Below are positions 54,291 to 64,000 of a DNA stretch of 64,000 nt, piece by piece. This stretch comes from Noviherbaspirillum galbum (GTDB taxonomy: Bacteria > Pseudomonadota > Gammaproteobacteria > Burkholderiales > Burkholderiaceae_D): the NCBI RefSeq assembly GCF_010974945.1, contig NZ_JAAIVB010000014.1, forward strand, positions 1 to 64,000. The letters are read 5' to 3'. Position numbers and translations under genes: made by a program. Position 1 is the stretch's first letter, and each line of letters begins with the position of its first letter. Below the pieces are notes generated by a model, which had not been told where the DNA came from, searched no databases, and was given only the letters and a program-made list of their open reading frames with translations.

Positions 54291-54928
54291 GCATCGACAA
54301 ATACAAATACATCGTGGTCGAAGGACCCATCGGCGTCGGCAAGACGACGCTGGCACGCAAGCTGGGCGACAGCCTGTCTTCGCAAATGCTGCTGGAAATG
54401 CCCCAGGACAATCCCTTCCTGGAACGCTTCTACCGGGATCCGCCGCGCTACGCGCTGCCGACGCAGATGTTCTTCTTGTTCCAGCGCATGAACCAGCTGC
54501 GCGACCTGGCGCAGACTGACTTGTTCAGCACGCGCGTCATCTCCGACTTCCTGCTCGACAAGGATCCCCTGTTCGCGCGCCTGACGCTGGGCGACGACGA
54601 ACTGCATCTCTACCAGCAGCTCTACGAACACCTGCGGCCGCAGGCGCCGGTGCCCGACCTGGTGATCTACCTGCAGGCCGCGCCGGAAACGCTGGTCGAC
54701 CGCGTGCGCAAGCGCGGCGTGCCGATGGAAGCCGGGCTGTCGGAGGTCTACCTGCACCAGCTCTGTGAAAGTTACAGCCGATTCTTTTATCATTACGACG
54801 CCGCGCCGGTGCTGATCGTGAATACCGAGCATCTCAACCCGATCGACCGCGACGCGGATTTCAACCTGCTGCTCGGCCGCATAGCGAACATGCGCGGCAA
54901 GCGCGAGTTTTTCAATCTGGGAGAATGA
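54287..54928 (+). CDS. deoxynucleoside kinase (deoxyadenosine/deoxyguanosine kinase type)
   Basis: The 213-residue kinase has a Walker A GPIGVGKTT, QMFFLFQRMNQLRDLAQ, the SDFLLDKDPLFARLTL region and YLQAAPETLVDRVRKRGVPME as the lid/arginine region. It phosphorylates deoxynucleosides for salvage; base preference cannot be read off. It sits between DUF486 and panB in a folate/pantothenate run common in betaproteobacteria. Confidence 0.9.
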   Translation: MSIDKYKYIVVEGPIGVGKTTLARKLGDSLSSQMLLEMPQDNPFLERFYRDPPRYALPTQMFFLFQRMNQLRDLAQTDLFSTRVISDFLLDKDPLFARLTLGDDELHLYQQLYEHLRPQAPVPDLVIYLQAAPETLVDRVRKRGVPMEAGLSEVYLHQLCESYSRFFYHYDAAPVLIVNTEHLNPIDRDADFNLLLGRIANMRGKREFFNLGE

Positions 54929-54931
54929 TCG

Positions 54932-55762
54932 ATGGCGGGATATCTGCAGGAAGGCACATCCGCGGTACGCAGCAAGGCGGTGACGGTCACGTCGCTGCTG
55001 TCCATGCGCGCGGCCGGTGACAAGATCTCCATGCTGACCTGCTATGACGCCAGTTTCGCCGCGCTGATGGACCGCTGCGGCGTGGACGTGATGCTGGTTG
55101 GCGATTCGCTCGGCATGGTATGCCAGGGCCACACCTCGACCCTGCCGGTGACGCTGGACGACATCGCCTACCACGTGGCCTGCGTGGCGCGCGGCAACCA
55201 GACCGCCTTCCTCGTGGCGGACATGCCGTTCGGCACCTATGCCACGCGCGAGGAAGCCTACCGCAACGCCGTGCGGCTGATGCAGGCGGGCGCGCAGATG
55301 GTGAAGCTGGAAGGCGGCGAATGGCTGGCCGACACGGTCCGATTCCTGACCGAGCGCGCGGTGCCGGTCTGTGCCCACGTCGGCCTGACGCCGCAATCGG
55401 TGCACCAGTTCGGCGGCTTCAAGGTGCAAGGCAAATCGGTCGAAGCGGCCGACCGCCTGAAGGCGGATGCGCTGGCGCTGCAGGCCGCCGGCGCTTCCCT
55501 GATCGTGCTGGAAGCGATTCCTTCGGCGCTGGGCAAGGAAACGACGGACTTGCTGGCAATCCCGACCATCGGCATCGGCGCCGGTCCCGACTGCTCGGGA
55601 CAGGTGCTCGTAATGCACGACATGCTCGGGGTATTCCCCGGCCGCAAGGCGCGCTTCGTGCGCAACTTCATGGATGGCCAGGCCAGCATCGAAGGCGCGG
55701 TCCGCGCCTATATCGCGGCGGTCAAGGACAAGTCCTTCCCGGCGGCGGAACACTGCTTCTGA
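54932..55762 (+). CDS. panB: 3-methyl-2-oxobutanoate hydroxymethyltransferase
   Basis: PanB makes ketopantoate from ketoisovalerate and methylene-tetrahydrofolate for coenzyme A synthesis. The 276-residue protein shows [66 protein letters not shown] and [20 protein letters not shown]. It ends the eight-gene run and the folate-using step fits the neighbouring folK. Confidence 0.97.
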   Translation: MAGYLQEGTSAVRSKAVTVTSLLSMRAAGDKISMLTCYDASFAALMDRCGVDVMLVGDSLGMVCQGHTSTLPVTLDDIAYHVACVARGNQTAFLVADMPFGTYATREEAYRNAVRLMQAGAQMVKLEGGEWLADTVRFLTERAVPVCAHVGLTPQSVHQFGGFKVQGKSVEAADRLKADALALQAAGASLIVLEAIPSALGKETTDLLAIPTIGIGAGPDCSGQVLVMHDMLGVFPGRKARFVRNFMDGQASIEGAVRAYIAAVKDKSFPAAEHCF

Positions 55763-55772
55763 AAACGCAAAT

Positions 55773-55802
55773 GGGATTCCCGCGCCTTCGCGGGAATGAC
55801 AG
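55773..55802. repeat. single REP-like palindrome
   Basis: ATTCCCGCG and CGCGGGAAT form a 9-bp stem with loop CCTT between the converging panB and carbonic anhydrase genes. It matches one arm of the paired elements at 25.9 and 48.3 kb. It might act as a transcript end. Confidence 0.7.
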
Positions 55803-55826
55803 AGAGTGCATTGCAGGTTCTAACTT

Positions 55827-56504
55827 CTAGCCGGCGCCGTCCTGATATCGCGCCAAACTGGCCGCCATCTTCTCCGCCAATTCCTCCGTGCTGCTCACGG
55901 TCAGTCCAAGGTCGCGCAGCAACCCGTCCTGCAAGCCATAGATCCAGGAGTGGATCGTCAATTCCTGCCCGCGATACCAGGCATCCTGGACGATCGTGGT
56001 CTGGCAGACGTTGGCTACCTGCTCGAGCACGTTGAGTTCGCACATGCGGTCCTGGCGCATCTTGGTGGGCAGGGTTTCACCGAGATAGCGCTCATGCTTG
56101 AGATGCACGTCCTGCACGTGGCGCAGCCAATTGTCGGCCAGGCCGATGCGGCGGCGCGCCAGCGCGGCATGCACGCCCGAGCAGCCGTAGTGGCCGCAGA
56201 CGATGATGTGCTTCACGCCCAGCACGTCGATGGCGAATTGAAGCACCGACAGGCAGTTGAGGTCGGTATGCGCAACCACGTTGGCGATGTTCCGGTGCAC
56301 GAACAACTCGCCGGGCAGCAGGTTGACGATTTCATTGGCGGGCACGCGGCTGTCCGCGCATCCGATCCACAGGTATTCGGGAGATTGCTGGCTGACCAGC
56401 TTCTTGAAGAAGTCGGGGTCTTCGGCGACCATCGACGCCGCCCAGTCGCGGTTGTTGCGGAATAGCTGCTCGAGGGAAAGGGAATCTTTGCGGGGGTCGT
56501 TCAT
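55827..56504 (-). CDS. can: beta-class carbonic anhydrase
   Basis: The enzyme interconverts CO2 and bicarbonate. The 225-residue protein has the zinc ligands Cys49, His105 and Cys108 and the Asp51/Arg53 dyad (WIGCADSRVP, VCGHYGCSG). It is of the E. coli Can type with a long C-terminal helix region. The ATG at 56504 is used; the upstream open frame has no family match. Bicarbonate from it serves many carboxylases, among them PurK encoded in this window. Confidence 0.95.
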   Translation of the reverse strand: MNDPRKDSLSLEQLFRNNRDWAASMVAEDPDFFKKLVSQQSPEYLWIGCADSRVPANEIVNLLPGELFVHRNIANVVAHTDLNCLSVLQFAIDVLGVKHIIVCGHYGCSGVHAALARRRIGLADNWLRHVQDVHLKHERYLGETLPTKMRQDRMCELNVLEQVANVCQTTIVQDAWYRGQELTIHSWIYGLQDGLLRDLGLTVSSTEELAEKMAASLARYQDGAG

Positions 56505-56756
56505 GATGTGAATGCGGAGTCGATCATCGGCTTTCCCATGGCTGGAAAAGGGGCCGACCGCAATTCTATAGAAGATTCGACATCGACAACATCGCGCAAC
56601 CGCCCGCATGCCCGCGGCCAGCTGCCCCGATTCGGCGAGATGCGCCAATGAAGGCCGCCGATTCGTGGAATTGGCGGCCGAAGCCGGAATTCCGCAAGCT
56701 TTCGGCAGGCGCCGGGTTTTCACCGAGCGCCCGCTTTGTCATGCGGCGATCCGTCT

Positions 56757-57392
56757 TCAGTTGATGTTCGAGGATCCCGAGGGACGGTCGATGTCTTCCG
56801 GGCGCTCGCCGAGCATCAGGCGCTTGAGCTTGGTATCGACTGGCTTTTCGCCGATCCAGATCTTGAGCAAGGCATTGTAGAAGCCGATGTCCGGCAAGGG
56901 ATCGGTGATGCGCTTGCCGTTCAGGTGGATCAGGGTGCCCGTGCCCGGTACCCAGTCCACGGTCAGGGCATCGCCCTTCTTCAGCTCGGGCACGGAAGCG
57001 AAGACTTCGCCGAACTTCTGCAATTGCCCGATGAATTTGGCTTTCTCGGCCTTGTCGCTGTTCTGGTAGATGCCGCTCATGAATCCCCGGCCGAGTTCTT
57101 CGTTGCTGATGTCGCGCAGCATGACGATGGTGACCCGCCGCGCGCCGGGCACGGCAAGCACGTCCGCCGTGCTGCTGCGTCTCTCGGGGAGATAAAGCCC
57201 GGCGACATAGACCTTGAAGATAGCCTTGTACCGGATGCCGGCGCCGTTCAGCTTCAGATCTTGGCCATTGATCTTCGCCGCGTCCTCCAGCTTGATGCCG
57301 GCCACGTCGATCGCCGCCTGGCCCGGCGCCATCCACATCGAACCACCGATCATCGCCGCGATGGCGATGGCCTTCCTGATGTTCATGCTCAT
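56757..57392 (-). CDS. chalcone isomerase-like exported protein
   Basis: The 211-residue protein has a signal peptide (MSMNIRKAIAIAAM, cleavage near GQA-A, residue 27) and the chalcone-isomerase-like fold pattern: LNGAGIRYKAIFKVYVAGLYLP, DISNEELGRGFMSGI, and GTGTLIHLNGKRI near the end. Bacterial members are not flavonoid enzymes; the fold suggests binding of a fatty acid or another hydrophobic ligand in the periplasm. GGGGAGA precedes the ATG. A 25-bp motif 73 bp upstream is shared with the region before the hydrolase/OmpW pair. Confidence 0.85.
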   Translation of the reverse strand: MSMNIRKAIAIAAMIGGSMWMAPGQAAIDVAGIKLEDAAKINGQDLKLNGAGIRYKAIFKVYVAGLYLPERRSSTADVLAVPGARRVTIVMLRDISNEELGRGFMSGIYQNSDKAEKAKFIGQLQKFGEVFASVPELKKGDALTVDWVPGTGTLIHLNGKRITDPLPDIGFYNALLKIWIGEKPVDTKLKRLMLGERPEDIDRPSGSSNIN

Positions 57393-57464
57393 CTTGTCTC
57401 CCCTTTTATTGTCCGCCGCGATCATTCCGTCAGGAAATTGCACGACCGTTTGATTATCAGAGGA

Positions 57465-57489
57465 AACCCTAGAATGAAAACTCTAAAGC
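57465..57489 (-). promoter_or_regulatory. 25-bp motif shared with the 2.7 kb region
   Basis: Read on the minus strand: GCTTTAGAGTT, five bases, TCTAGGGTT, in the same spacing as at 2735-2759. It lies 73-97 bp upstream of the chalcone-isomerase-like start, a suitable place for an activator or a promoter. Confidence 0.45.
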
Positions 57490-57588
57490 GTTCGCGGCTT
57501 TGTGATTTCTCAAAAGAAAACCGTCCGGGCCGCAGGGATGCGGCGCGGACGGCTGTACACGGGGCCAGGCTCGCAGGCCGGCGCGAGC

Positions 57589-58722
57589 TTACTCGAAGAA
57601 TTCCTTGACCTTGTCCTTCCAGGACTTGGTATGCGGATTGTGCTTCGCGCCGCCATCGGTGGTCAGCTGCTCGAATTCCTGCAGCAGGGCCTTTTGCCGG
57701 TCGGTCAGCTTGACCGGGGTTTCGACGACCACATGGGCGAACAGGTCGCCCGCATAGCCCGAGCGCACGCCCTTGATGCCCTTGCCGCGCAACCGGAAGG
57801 TCTTGCCGGACTGCGTTCCTTCGGGCAGGGTGAACGAGGCCTTGCCGTTCAGGGTCGGCACCTCGACTTCGCCGCCCAGTGCCGCCTTGGTGAACGAGAT
57901 CGGGATCTCGCAATGCAGGTCGTCGCCGTCGCGCTGGAAAACCGGGTGCTGCTTGATATGGATTTCGACATACAGGTCGCCCGGCGGGCCGCCGTTCATG
58001 CCAGGCTCGCCGTTGCCGGACGAGCGGATGCGCATGCCGTCGTCGATCCCCGCGGGAATCTTGACTTCGAGCGTCTTGTTTTTCTTGACACGGCCGGCGC
58101 CGGCGCAGGTCGTGCAGGGATTGGGAATGACCTTGCCGGTGCCATGGCACTTGGGGCAGGTCTGCTGGATGCTGAAGAAGCCTTGCTGCATCCGCACCTG
58201 GCCCTGGCCGCCGCAGGTGCCGCAGGTCGTTGGCTGGGTGCCGGGCTTGGCGCCGCTGCCGTGGCAGGTTTCGCATTCGCTCCAGGACGGTACCCGGATG
58301 GTGGTATCGAAACCGTGGGCCGCCTGCTCCAGCGTGATCTCGAGGTTGTAGCGCAGGTCGGCGCCGCGATACACCTGCGGGCCGCCGCGGCCGCCCCGTC
58401 CGCCGCCGGCGCCGAAGATGTCGCCGAAGATGTCGCCGAAGGCATCGGAGAATCCGCCGAAGCCGCCCGCGCCGGCACCGCCGCCGCCCATGTTGGGATC
58501 GACGCCGGCATGGCCATAGCGGTCATAGGCTTCGCGCTTGCCCTTGTCGGAGAGCATCTCGTAGGCCTCCTTGGCCTCCTTGAACTTCTCCTCCGCGCCC
58601 TTGCTGTCCGGATTGCGGTCCGGATGGTATTTCATCGCAAGTTTGCGATAGGCCTTCTTGATGTCTTCATCGGAGGCGTTCTTTTCGACCCCGAGAGTCT
58701 CGTAATAATCTCGCTTCGCCAT
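57589..58722 (-). CDS. dnaJ: chaperone DnaJ
   Basis: The 377-residue Hsp40 has the J domain with HPD ([10 protein letters not shown]), a Gly-rich linker (about 75-110), four CxxCxGxG-type zinc-binding repeats ([32 protein letters not shown]) and the C-terminal substrate-binding domains. It delivers substrates to DnaK and stimulates its ATPase. It is 139 bp downstream of dnaK with a hairpin in between. Confidence 0.97.
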   Translation of the reverse strand: MAKRDYYETLGVEKNASDEDIKKAYRKLAMKYHPDRNPDSKGAEEKFKEAKEAYEMLSDKGKREAYDRYGHAGVDPNMGGGGAGAGGFGGFSDAFGDIFGDIFGAGGGRGGRGGPQVYRGADLRYNLEITLEQAAHGFDTTIRVPSWSECETCHGSGAKPGTQPTTCGTCGGQGQVRMQQGFFSIQQTCPKCHGTGKVIPNPCTTCAGAGRVKKNKTLEVKIPAGIDDGMRIRSSGNGEPGMNGGPPGDLYVEIHIKQHPVFQRDGDDLHCEIPISFTKAALGGEVEVPTLNGKASFTLPEGTQSGKTFRLRGKGIKGVRSGYAGDLFAHVVVETPVKLTDRQKALLQEFEQLTTDGGAKHNPHTKSWKDKVKEFFE

Positions 58723-58785
58723 GTTCTAGGCATCCTGTCTTGGTTCTGCGTCGTACCGCATCATACTGTGACTGCACAAGCACAA

Positions 58786-58820
58786 ACGCCGAACGAGATC
58801 GGGAGACCGTCGTTCGGCGT
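58786..58820 (-). terminator. hairpin between dnaK and dnaJ
   Basis: An 11-bp perfect stem ACGCCGAACGA/TCGTTCGGCGT closes a 13-base loop; on the minus strand TTGTGCTTGTG follows, only moderately U-rich. It probably lowers read-through so that dnaJ is made in smaller amount than dnaK. A second weaker stem CATCGCG/CGCGATG lies at 58822-58852. Confidence 0.5.
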
Positions 58821-58861
58821 GCATCGCGACGCGCTGCTGCCGCGCCGCGATGTTCTTCTGA

Positions 58862-60802
<1,941 letters not shown>

Positions 60803-60840
60803 TTTGCGTTCCTCTAAAAAGCAGTTTTATGATGTGTTGT

Positions 60841-60868
60841 ATGTGTGGAACAGCGCGCTAGTTTCAAG
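60841..60868 (-). promoter_or_regulatory. sigma-32-type heat-shock promoter before dnaK
   Basis: On the minus strand CTTGAAA is followed by 13 bp and CCACACAT, near the CTTGAAA-N(11-16)-CCCCATNT consensus (-35 perfect, -10 with two mismatches). It lies about 40 bp upstream of the dnaK start. Confidence 0.7.
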
Positions 60869-60886
60869 CGCTCCCTCTGTTTTTTA

Positions 60887-61447
60887 TTACTGCGCCACCG
60901 TGACCAGCGCGGGACGCAGCAGGCGATCGGCGATCATGTAGCCCTTCTGCAGCACGGTGACGATGGTGTTGGCGTCCTGCTCGGCAGGCACCATGGAGAT
61001 GGCCTGGTGCTTCATCGGGTCCAGCTTCTCGCCCGGCACCGGATTGATCTCGAGCAGGCGGTTGCGCTCGAAGGCGGCGTTGAGTTGCTTGAGCGTCATC
61101 TCCACGCCTTCCTTCAGGGACTCGACCGACGGCGTGTCCAGCTTGAGCGCCATTTCGAGGCTGTCCTTCACCGGCACGAGGGCTTCGGCGAAGTTTTCGA
61201 TGGCGAACTTGTGCGCCTTCGCGATATCTTCCTGGGCACGGCGGCGAATGTTTTCCCCGTCGGCCTTGGCCCGCAGGAAGGCTTCCTGCATCTCGGTCGC
61301 CTTGGCTTCCGCGGCGGCGAGCCGCTCTTCCATGGAACGGTCCGCGTCAGGCGCCTGATGTTCGGACCCGGCGTCAGGCTGCGCCTGGCCGGCGGCCTGC
61401 TGAGCAACGTTTTCTGCTTGCTCCTGAATTTTCTCTTGGTCTTGCAT
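60887..61447 (-). CDS. grpE: nucleotide exchange factor GrpE
   Basis: GrpE releases ADP from DnaK. The 186-residue protein has a disordered Gln/Ala/Glu-rich N-terminus (to about 45), a long coiled-coil helix ([20 protein letters not shown], then [14 protein letters not shown]) and the C-terminal beta domain ([22 protein letters not shown] with [10 protein letters not shown]). The ATG at 61447 is used; TTG seven codons upstream lacks support. The gene precedes dnaK by 84 bp. Confidence 0.95.
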   Translation of the reverse strand: MQDQEKIQEQAENVAQQAAGQAQPDAGSEHQAPDADRSMEERLAAAEAKATEMQEAFLRAKADGENIRRRAQEDIAKAHKFAIENFAEALVPVKDSLEMALKLDTPSVESLKEGVEMTLKQLNAAFERNRLLEINPVPGEKLDPMKHQAISMVPAEQDANTIVTVLQKGYMIADRLLRPALVTVAQ

Positions 61448-61496
61448 CACTAAAAATCCCCTCGACAATCAATGACTTAGTGTTCGACATTGCCCC

Positions 61497-61524
61497 AAGT
61501 GGGGCTTGCCCTCACTTTTTCAAG
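61497..61524 (-). promoter_or_regulatory. sigma-32-type heat-shock promoter of grpE-dnaK-dnaJ
   Basis: On the minus strand CTTGAAA, 13 bp, CCCCACTT match the heat-shock consensus almost perfectly, 50-77 bp upstream of the grpE start. Confidence 0.85.
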
Positions 61525-61662
61525 GGGAATTCATGAATTTATTGCGGGCATCCTTGTGATGCCGCCATGACATGGCATCCGGGGCGCCATGGACTAAGAT
61601 GAAAGCGGATGCCGGCAAGCCTGTCGTTACCTTGCCGGGCCACCCGCCTTGCCGGATGCATC

Positions 61663-61776
61663 ATGAAACTGCAACTGATTTCCGTAGCGGTCGTCGCGTA
61701 TGCCGCGCTCGTCGCCGCCGTGCTCTGCACGTCCAACTTGCTGATCAGCCTGACGCCCCTGGCGATACGCCAGTGA
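61663..61776 (+). CDS. possible 37-residue membrane microprotein
   Basis: The frame begins MKLQLISVAVVAYAALVAAV and ends with a polar LTPLAIRQ tail, a single hydrophobic helix. It lies in the 280-bp gap between grpE and hemH. The ribosome site is weak (GGATGC). It could be a real microprotein or chance; no family is recognised. Confidence 0.3.
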   Translation: MKLQLISVAVVAYAALVAAVLCTSNLLISLTPLAIRQ

Positions 61777-61805
61777 AGGGCCGCCAGGCGCCTGTCAAGC
61801 GAAGG

Positions 61806-62912
61806 CTAGCGTTCCGCCCCCAGGGCAAGGGCGTGCTCCCGGCTTGCCTGCGCGTCGCGGGCCATGCGGTCGCGCAGGCCGGGTTCGGGGCCGGTGGGCC
61901 AGCCGTGCAGGTGTTGCAGCGCAATGTCGGCCATGCCGGCAATCCAGCGCGATGACTCGTTGAGGCAAGGGATGTAATGGAATTCCTTGCCGCCCGCCAC
62001 CAGGAAATCCTGTTTCACTTCCATCGCGATTTCCTCGAGCGTCTCGAGGCAGTCGCTGGTGAAGCCGGGGCAGACCACGTCGATGCGCCGCACGCCTTCC
62101 TTCGCCAGGCGGGCGACGGTGGGCGCGGTGTAGGGCTGCAGCCACTCGGCCTTGCCGAAGCGCGACTGGAAGGTGACCAGGTACTGGTCCGCAGTCAGGC
62201 CGAGGGCGGCCGCCAGCAGGCGCCCGGTCTTGTGGCATTCGCAATGGTAAGGATCGCCCAGCATCAGCGTGCGCTTGGGCACGCCATGGAAGCTCATGAG
62301 CAGCTTGTCGGGCCGGCCATTGGTCTTCCAGTGGTCGAGGATGCTGTCGCGCAGGGCGTCGATGTAGGCGGCATGGTCGTGGTAATGCTTGACCAGGCGC
62401 AGTTCGGGAATGTTGCGCACGCTGGCGTAGTGCTGGAACACCGCGTCCCAGATCGAGGCGGTGGTGGTGCCGGAATACTGCGGGTAGGCGGGCACGACCA
62501 GGATGCGGTCGCAGCCGTCGGCCTTGAGCTTGTCCAGCACGCTGTCGATGGAAGGATTGCCATAGCGCATGGCGTAGGCCACTTCCACCGCATGGCCGCG
62601 CTCGCCGAGGTAGCCGCGCAGCAGGCGCGCCTGGCGCTCGGTGTGCAGCTTGAGGGGAGAGCCTTCGGCGGTCCAGATGGAGGCGTATTTCGCCGCCGAC
62701 TTGCTGGAGCGGAAAGGCAGGATGACCCCGTGCAGGATGAGGCTCCAGACCGCCCGGGGAATCTCGACCACCCGCGGATCGGACAGGAACTGCTTAAGGT
62801 AGCGGCGCACCGACGGCGTGTCGGGCGCGTCCGGCGTGCCAAGGTTGACCAGCAGGATCGCGGTCCTGGCGATGCTGCCGTGGGTGTAGTCGGGTTCGGG
62901 TTGCGGTCGCAT
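61806..62912 (-). CDS. hemH: ferrochelatase
   Basis: HemH inserts Fe2+ into protoporphyrin IX in the last step of heme synthesis. The 368-residue protein begins [14 protein letters not shown], has [13 protein letters not shown], the catalytic histidine region [28 protein letters not shown] and [17 protein letters not shown]. It lies 19 bp downstream of recN, a pairing often seen in betaproteobacteria (recN-hemH or hemH-recN-grpE neighbourhood). Confidence 0.96.
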   Translation of the reverse strand: MRPQPEPDYTHGSIARTAILLVNLGTPDAPDTPSVRRYLKQFLSDPRVVEIPRAVWSLILHGVILPFRSSKSAAKYASIWTAEGSPLKLHTERQARLLRGYLGERGHAVEVAYAMRYGNPSIDSVLDKLKADGCDRILVVPAYPQYSGTTTASIWDAVFQHYASVRNIPELRLVKHYHDHAAYIDALRDSILDHWKTNGRPDKLLMSFHGVPKRTLMLGDPYHCECHKTGRLLAAALGLTADQYLVTFQSRFGKAEWLQPYTAPTVARLAKEGVRRIDVVCPGFTSDCLETLEEIAMEVKQDFLVAGGKEFHYIPCLNESSRWIAGMADIALQHLHGWPTGPEPGLRDRMARDAQASREHALALGAER

Positions 62913-62931
62913 GGTGTCGGTCCGATCAGGT

Positions 62932-64000
62932 TCAGGATGCCAGCAGCTCGCGCGCATGCTTGCGCGTGGTGGCGGTGATCTCGATGCCGCCCAGCATGCG
63001 GGCGATTTCCTCGACGCGCGACTTGGCGTCCAGCGGCTGGATGCTCGACACGGTGCGTCCTTCGACGCCGCGCTTGCTGACCTGGAAATGCTGGTTCGCC
63101 TGGCTGGCGACCTGCGGCAGGTGGGTGACGCACAGCACCTGGCGATCCTGGCCGAGGCGCTTGAGCAGGCGTCCGACGACTTCCGCAACGCCGCCGCCGA
63201 TGCCGCTGTCGACTTCGTCGAAGATCAGCGTCGGCGTGGCGGTCGCGGTGGACGTGATGACGGAAATGGCCAGCGAGATGCGCGCCAGTTCGCCGCCCGA
63301 CGCCACCTTGGCCAGCGGCCGCGCCGAGGTGCCGGCATGGGCGGCCACCAGGAACTCCACCTGCTCCAGTCCATAGCTGGCGGGCTCGGCGGCGTTGAGC
63401 GCAATCTCGAAGCGCCCGCCGGCCATGCTCAGTTCCTGCATGGCCACGGTGACGGCATCGCCCAGCGACTTGGCCGCCTTGGCGCGCGCCGACGACAGCT
63501 TGCGCGCCAGCGCCATGTAGGCCGCCTGCAGCTTTTCTTCCTGGGCGCGCATGGCGTCGAGATCGCTCGCATCGGCCAGCTGCCGCAGCTGCGCCGACAG
63601 GGTGGTGAATTCCTGCGGCAGGTCTTCCGGCTGCACGCGGAACTTGCGGGCGGTCGAATGCAGGGCATCGAGGCGCGACTCGACTTCCTGCAGGCGTTCC
63701 GGGTCGAGCTCGACCCGGCCGAGGTAATCGTTGAGGGAATAGACCGCTTCCTGCAGCTGGATGCGGGCCGGCTCGAGCGCTTCGAGCACCGGCTTGAGGC
63801 CGGCGTCGACGTCGGCCAGCTTGCCGAGCTTCTGCGTCAGGCCGGACAGCTGCGACAGCATCGGGTTGTCGGATTCGGAGATGGCATGCAGCGCTTCCTG
63901 CGCGCCTTCGATCAGGCTGGCGGCGTGCGACAGGCGGCTGTGCTCGTTGCTGATGTCGGCCCACTCGCCTGGCTTGGCATTGAGCTTTTCGAGTTCGTTG
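62932..64000 (-). CDS. recN: DNA repair protein RecN, C-terminal part
   Basis: This is the last 355 codons of RecN; the start is beyond the window end. RecN is an SMC-like ATPase in double-strand break repair. Visible are [20 protein letters not shown] in the coiled-coil arm, [15 protein letters not shown] (ABC signature), and Walker [16 protein letters not shown] with the following [11 protein letters not shown]. The internal Met often taken as a start (63861) is inside the arm. Confidence 0.95.
   Translation of the reverse strand, partial: NELEKLNAKPGEWADISNEHSRLSHAASLIEGAQEALHAISESDNPMLSQLSGLTQKLGKLADVDAGLKPVLEALEPARIQLQEAVYSLNDYLGRVELDPERLQEVESRLDALHSTARKFRVQPEDLPQEFTTLSAQLRQLADASDLDAMRAQEEKLQAAYMALARKLSSARAKAAKSLGDAVTVAMQELSMAGGRFEIALNAAEPASYGLEQVEFLVAAHAGTSARPLAKVASGGELARISLAISVITSTATATPTLIFDEVDSGIGGGVAEVVGRLLKRLGQDRQVLCVTHLPQVASQANQHFQVSKRGVEGRTVSSIQPLDAKSRVEEIARMLGGIEITATTRKHARELLAS

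Noticed and set aside
57465-57489. Reading the shared motif as a Rho-independent terminator
   Set aside because: The parts do not form a stable stem and no T-run follows.

Overview
The window is GC-rich, gene-dense chromosomal DNA from a betaproteobacterium, most likely order Burkholderiales and near the Oxalobacteraceae (Herbaspirillum/Massilia-like). This rests on protein resemblance and gene order: purC-purE-purK-Sua5, fba-pyk-pgk, sucCD next to terC, folK-deoxynucleoside kinase-panB, grpE-dnaK-dnaJ and hda-HAD-pcnB. It is an inference, because no rRNA is present. Nearly everything is core housekeeping. I see no tRNA or rRNA gene, CRISPR array, transposase, phage gene or origin.

Layout. 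1-2.6 kb: end of glutaryl-CoA dehydrogenase with a bidirectional terminator, then an outward-facing pair (secreted alpha/beta-hydrolase lipoprotein plus OmpW porin). 2.6-3.2 kb: repeat-filled spacer. 3.2-10.7 kb: pbpC and bacterial alpha-2-macroglobulin. 10.8-14.5 kb: purC-purE-purK-tsaC. 14.8-18.6 kb: fba, pyk, pgk. 18.7-20.9 kb: azlCD (branched-chain amino-acid export) divergent from ilvE. 21-23.7 kb: zinc-finger protein, O-antigen ligase and a GT9-like glycosyltransferase. 23.8-29.9 kb: small conserved proteins, BepA protease, MoaC, PP2C phosphatase and TerC. 30-34.6 kb: sucCD, DUF2889, recX and recA with a LexA box. 34.9-39.5 kb: a two-component system joined to a two-subunit sodium/solute symporter. 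39.7-44 kb: an Anbu proteasome-homologue cluster. 44-48.3 kb: a SYLF lipoprotein, then an unrecognised lipoprotein coupled to a Cys-repeat/MORN protein. 48.4-55.8 kb: purM divergent from an eight-gene overlapping run (AI-2E-type permease, hda, HAD phosphatase, pcnB, folK, DUF486, deoxynucleoside kinase, panB). 55.8-57.4 kb: carbonic anhydrase and a chalcone-isomerase-like exported protein. 57.6-61.5 kb: dnaJ-dnaK-grpE with two sigma-32-type promoters. 61.8-64 kb: hemH and the 3' part of recN.

The most interesting parts are (i) the Anbu cluster (ATP-grasp, alpha-E, transglutaminase, Anbu peptidase), which looks like a peptide-ligation/proteolysis pathway and is preceded by a sigma-54-like promoter with three tandem 11-bp repeats; (ii) the translationally coupled lipoprotein/MORN pair, whose second member has four regular repeats each carrying two cysteines 44-45 residues apart; and (iii) a 25-bp motif shared by two distant promoter regions. 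Dispersed palindromic repeats of three kinds fill several spacers. Most long open frames antisense to genes are GC-driven shadows and are left out.
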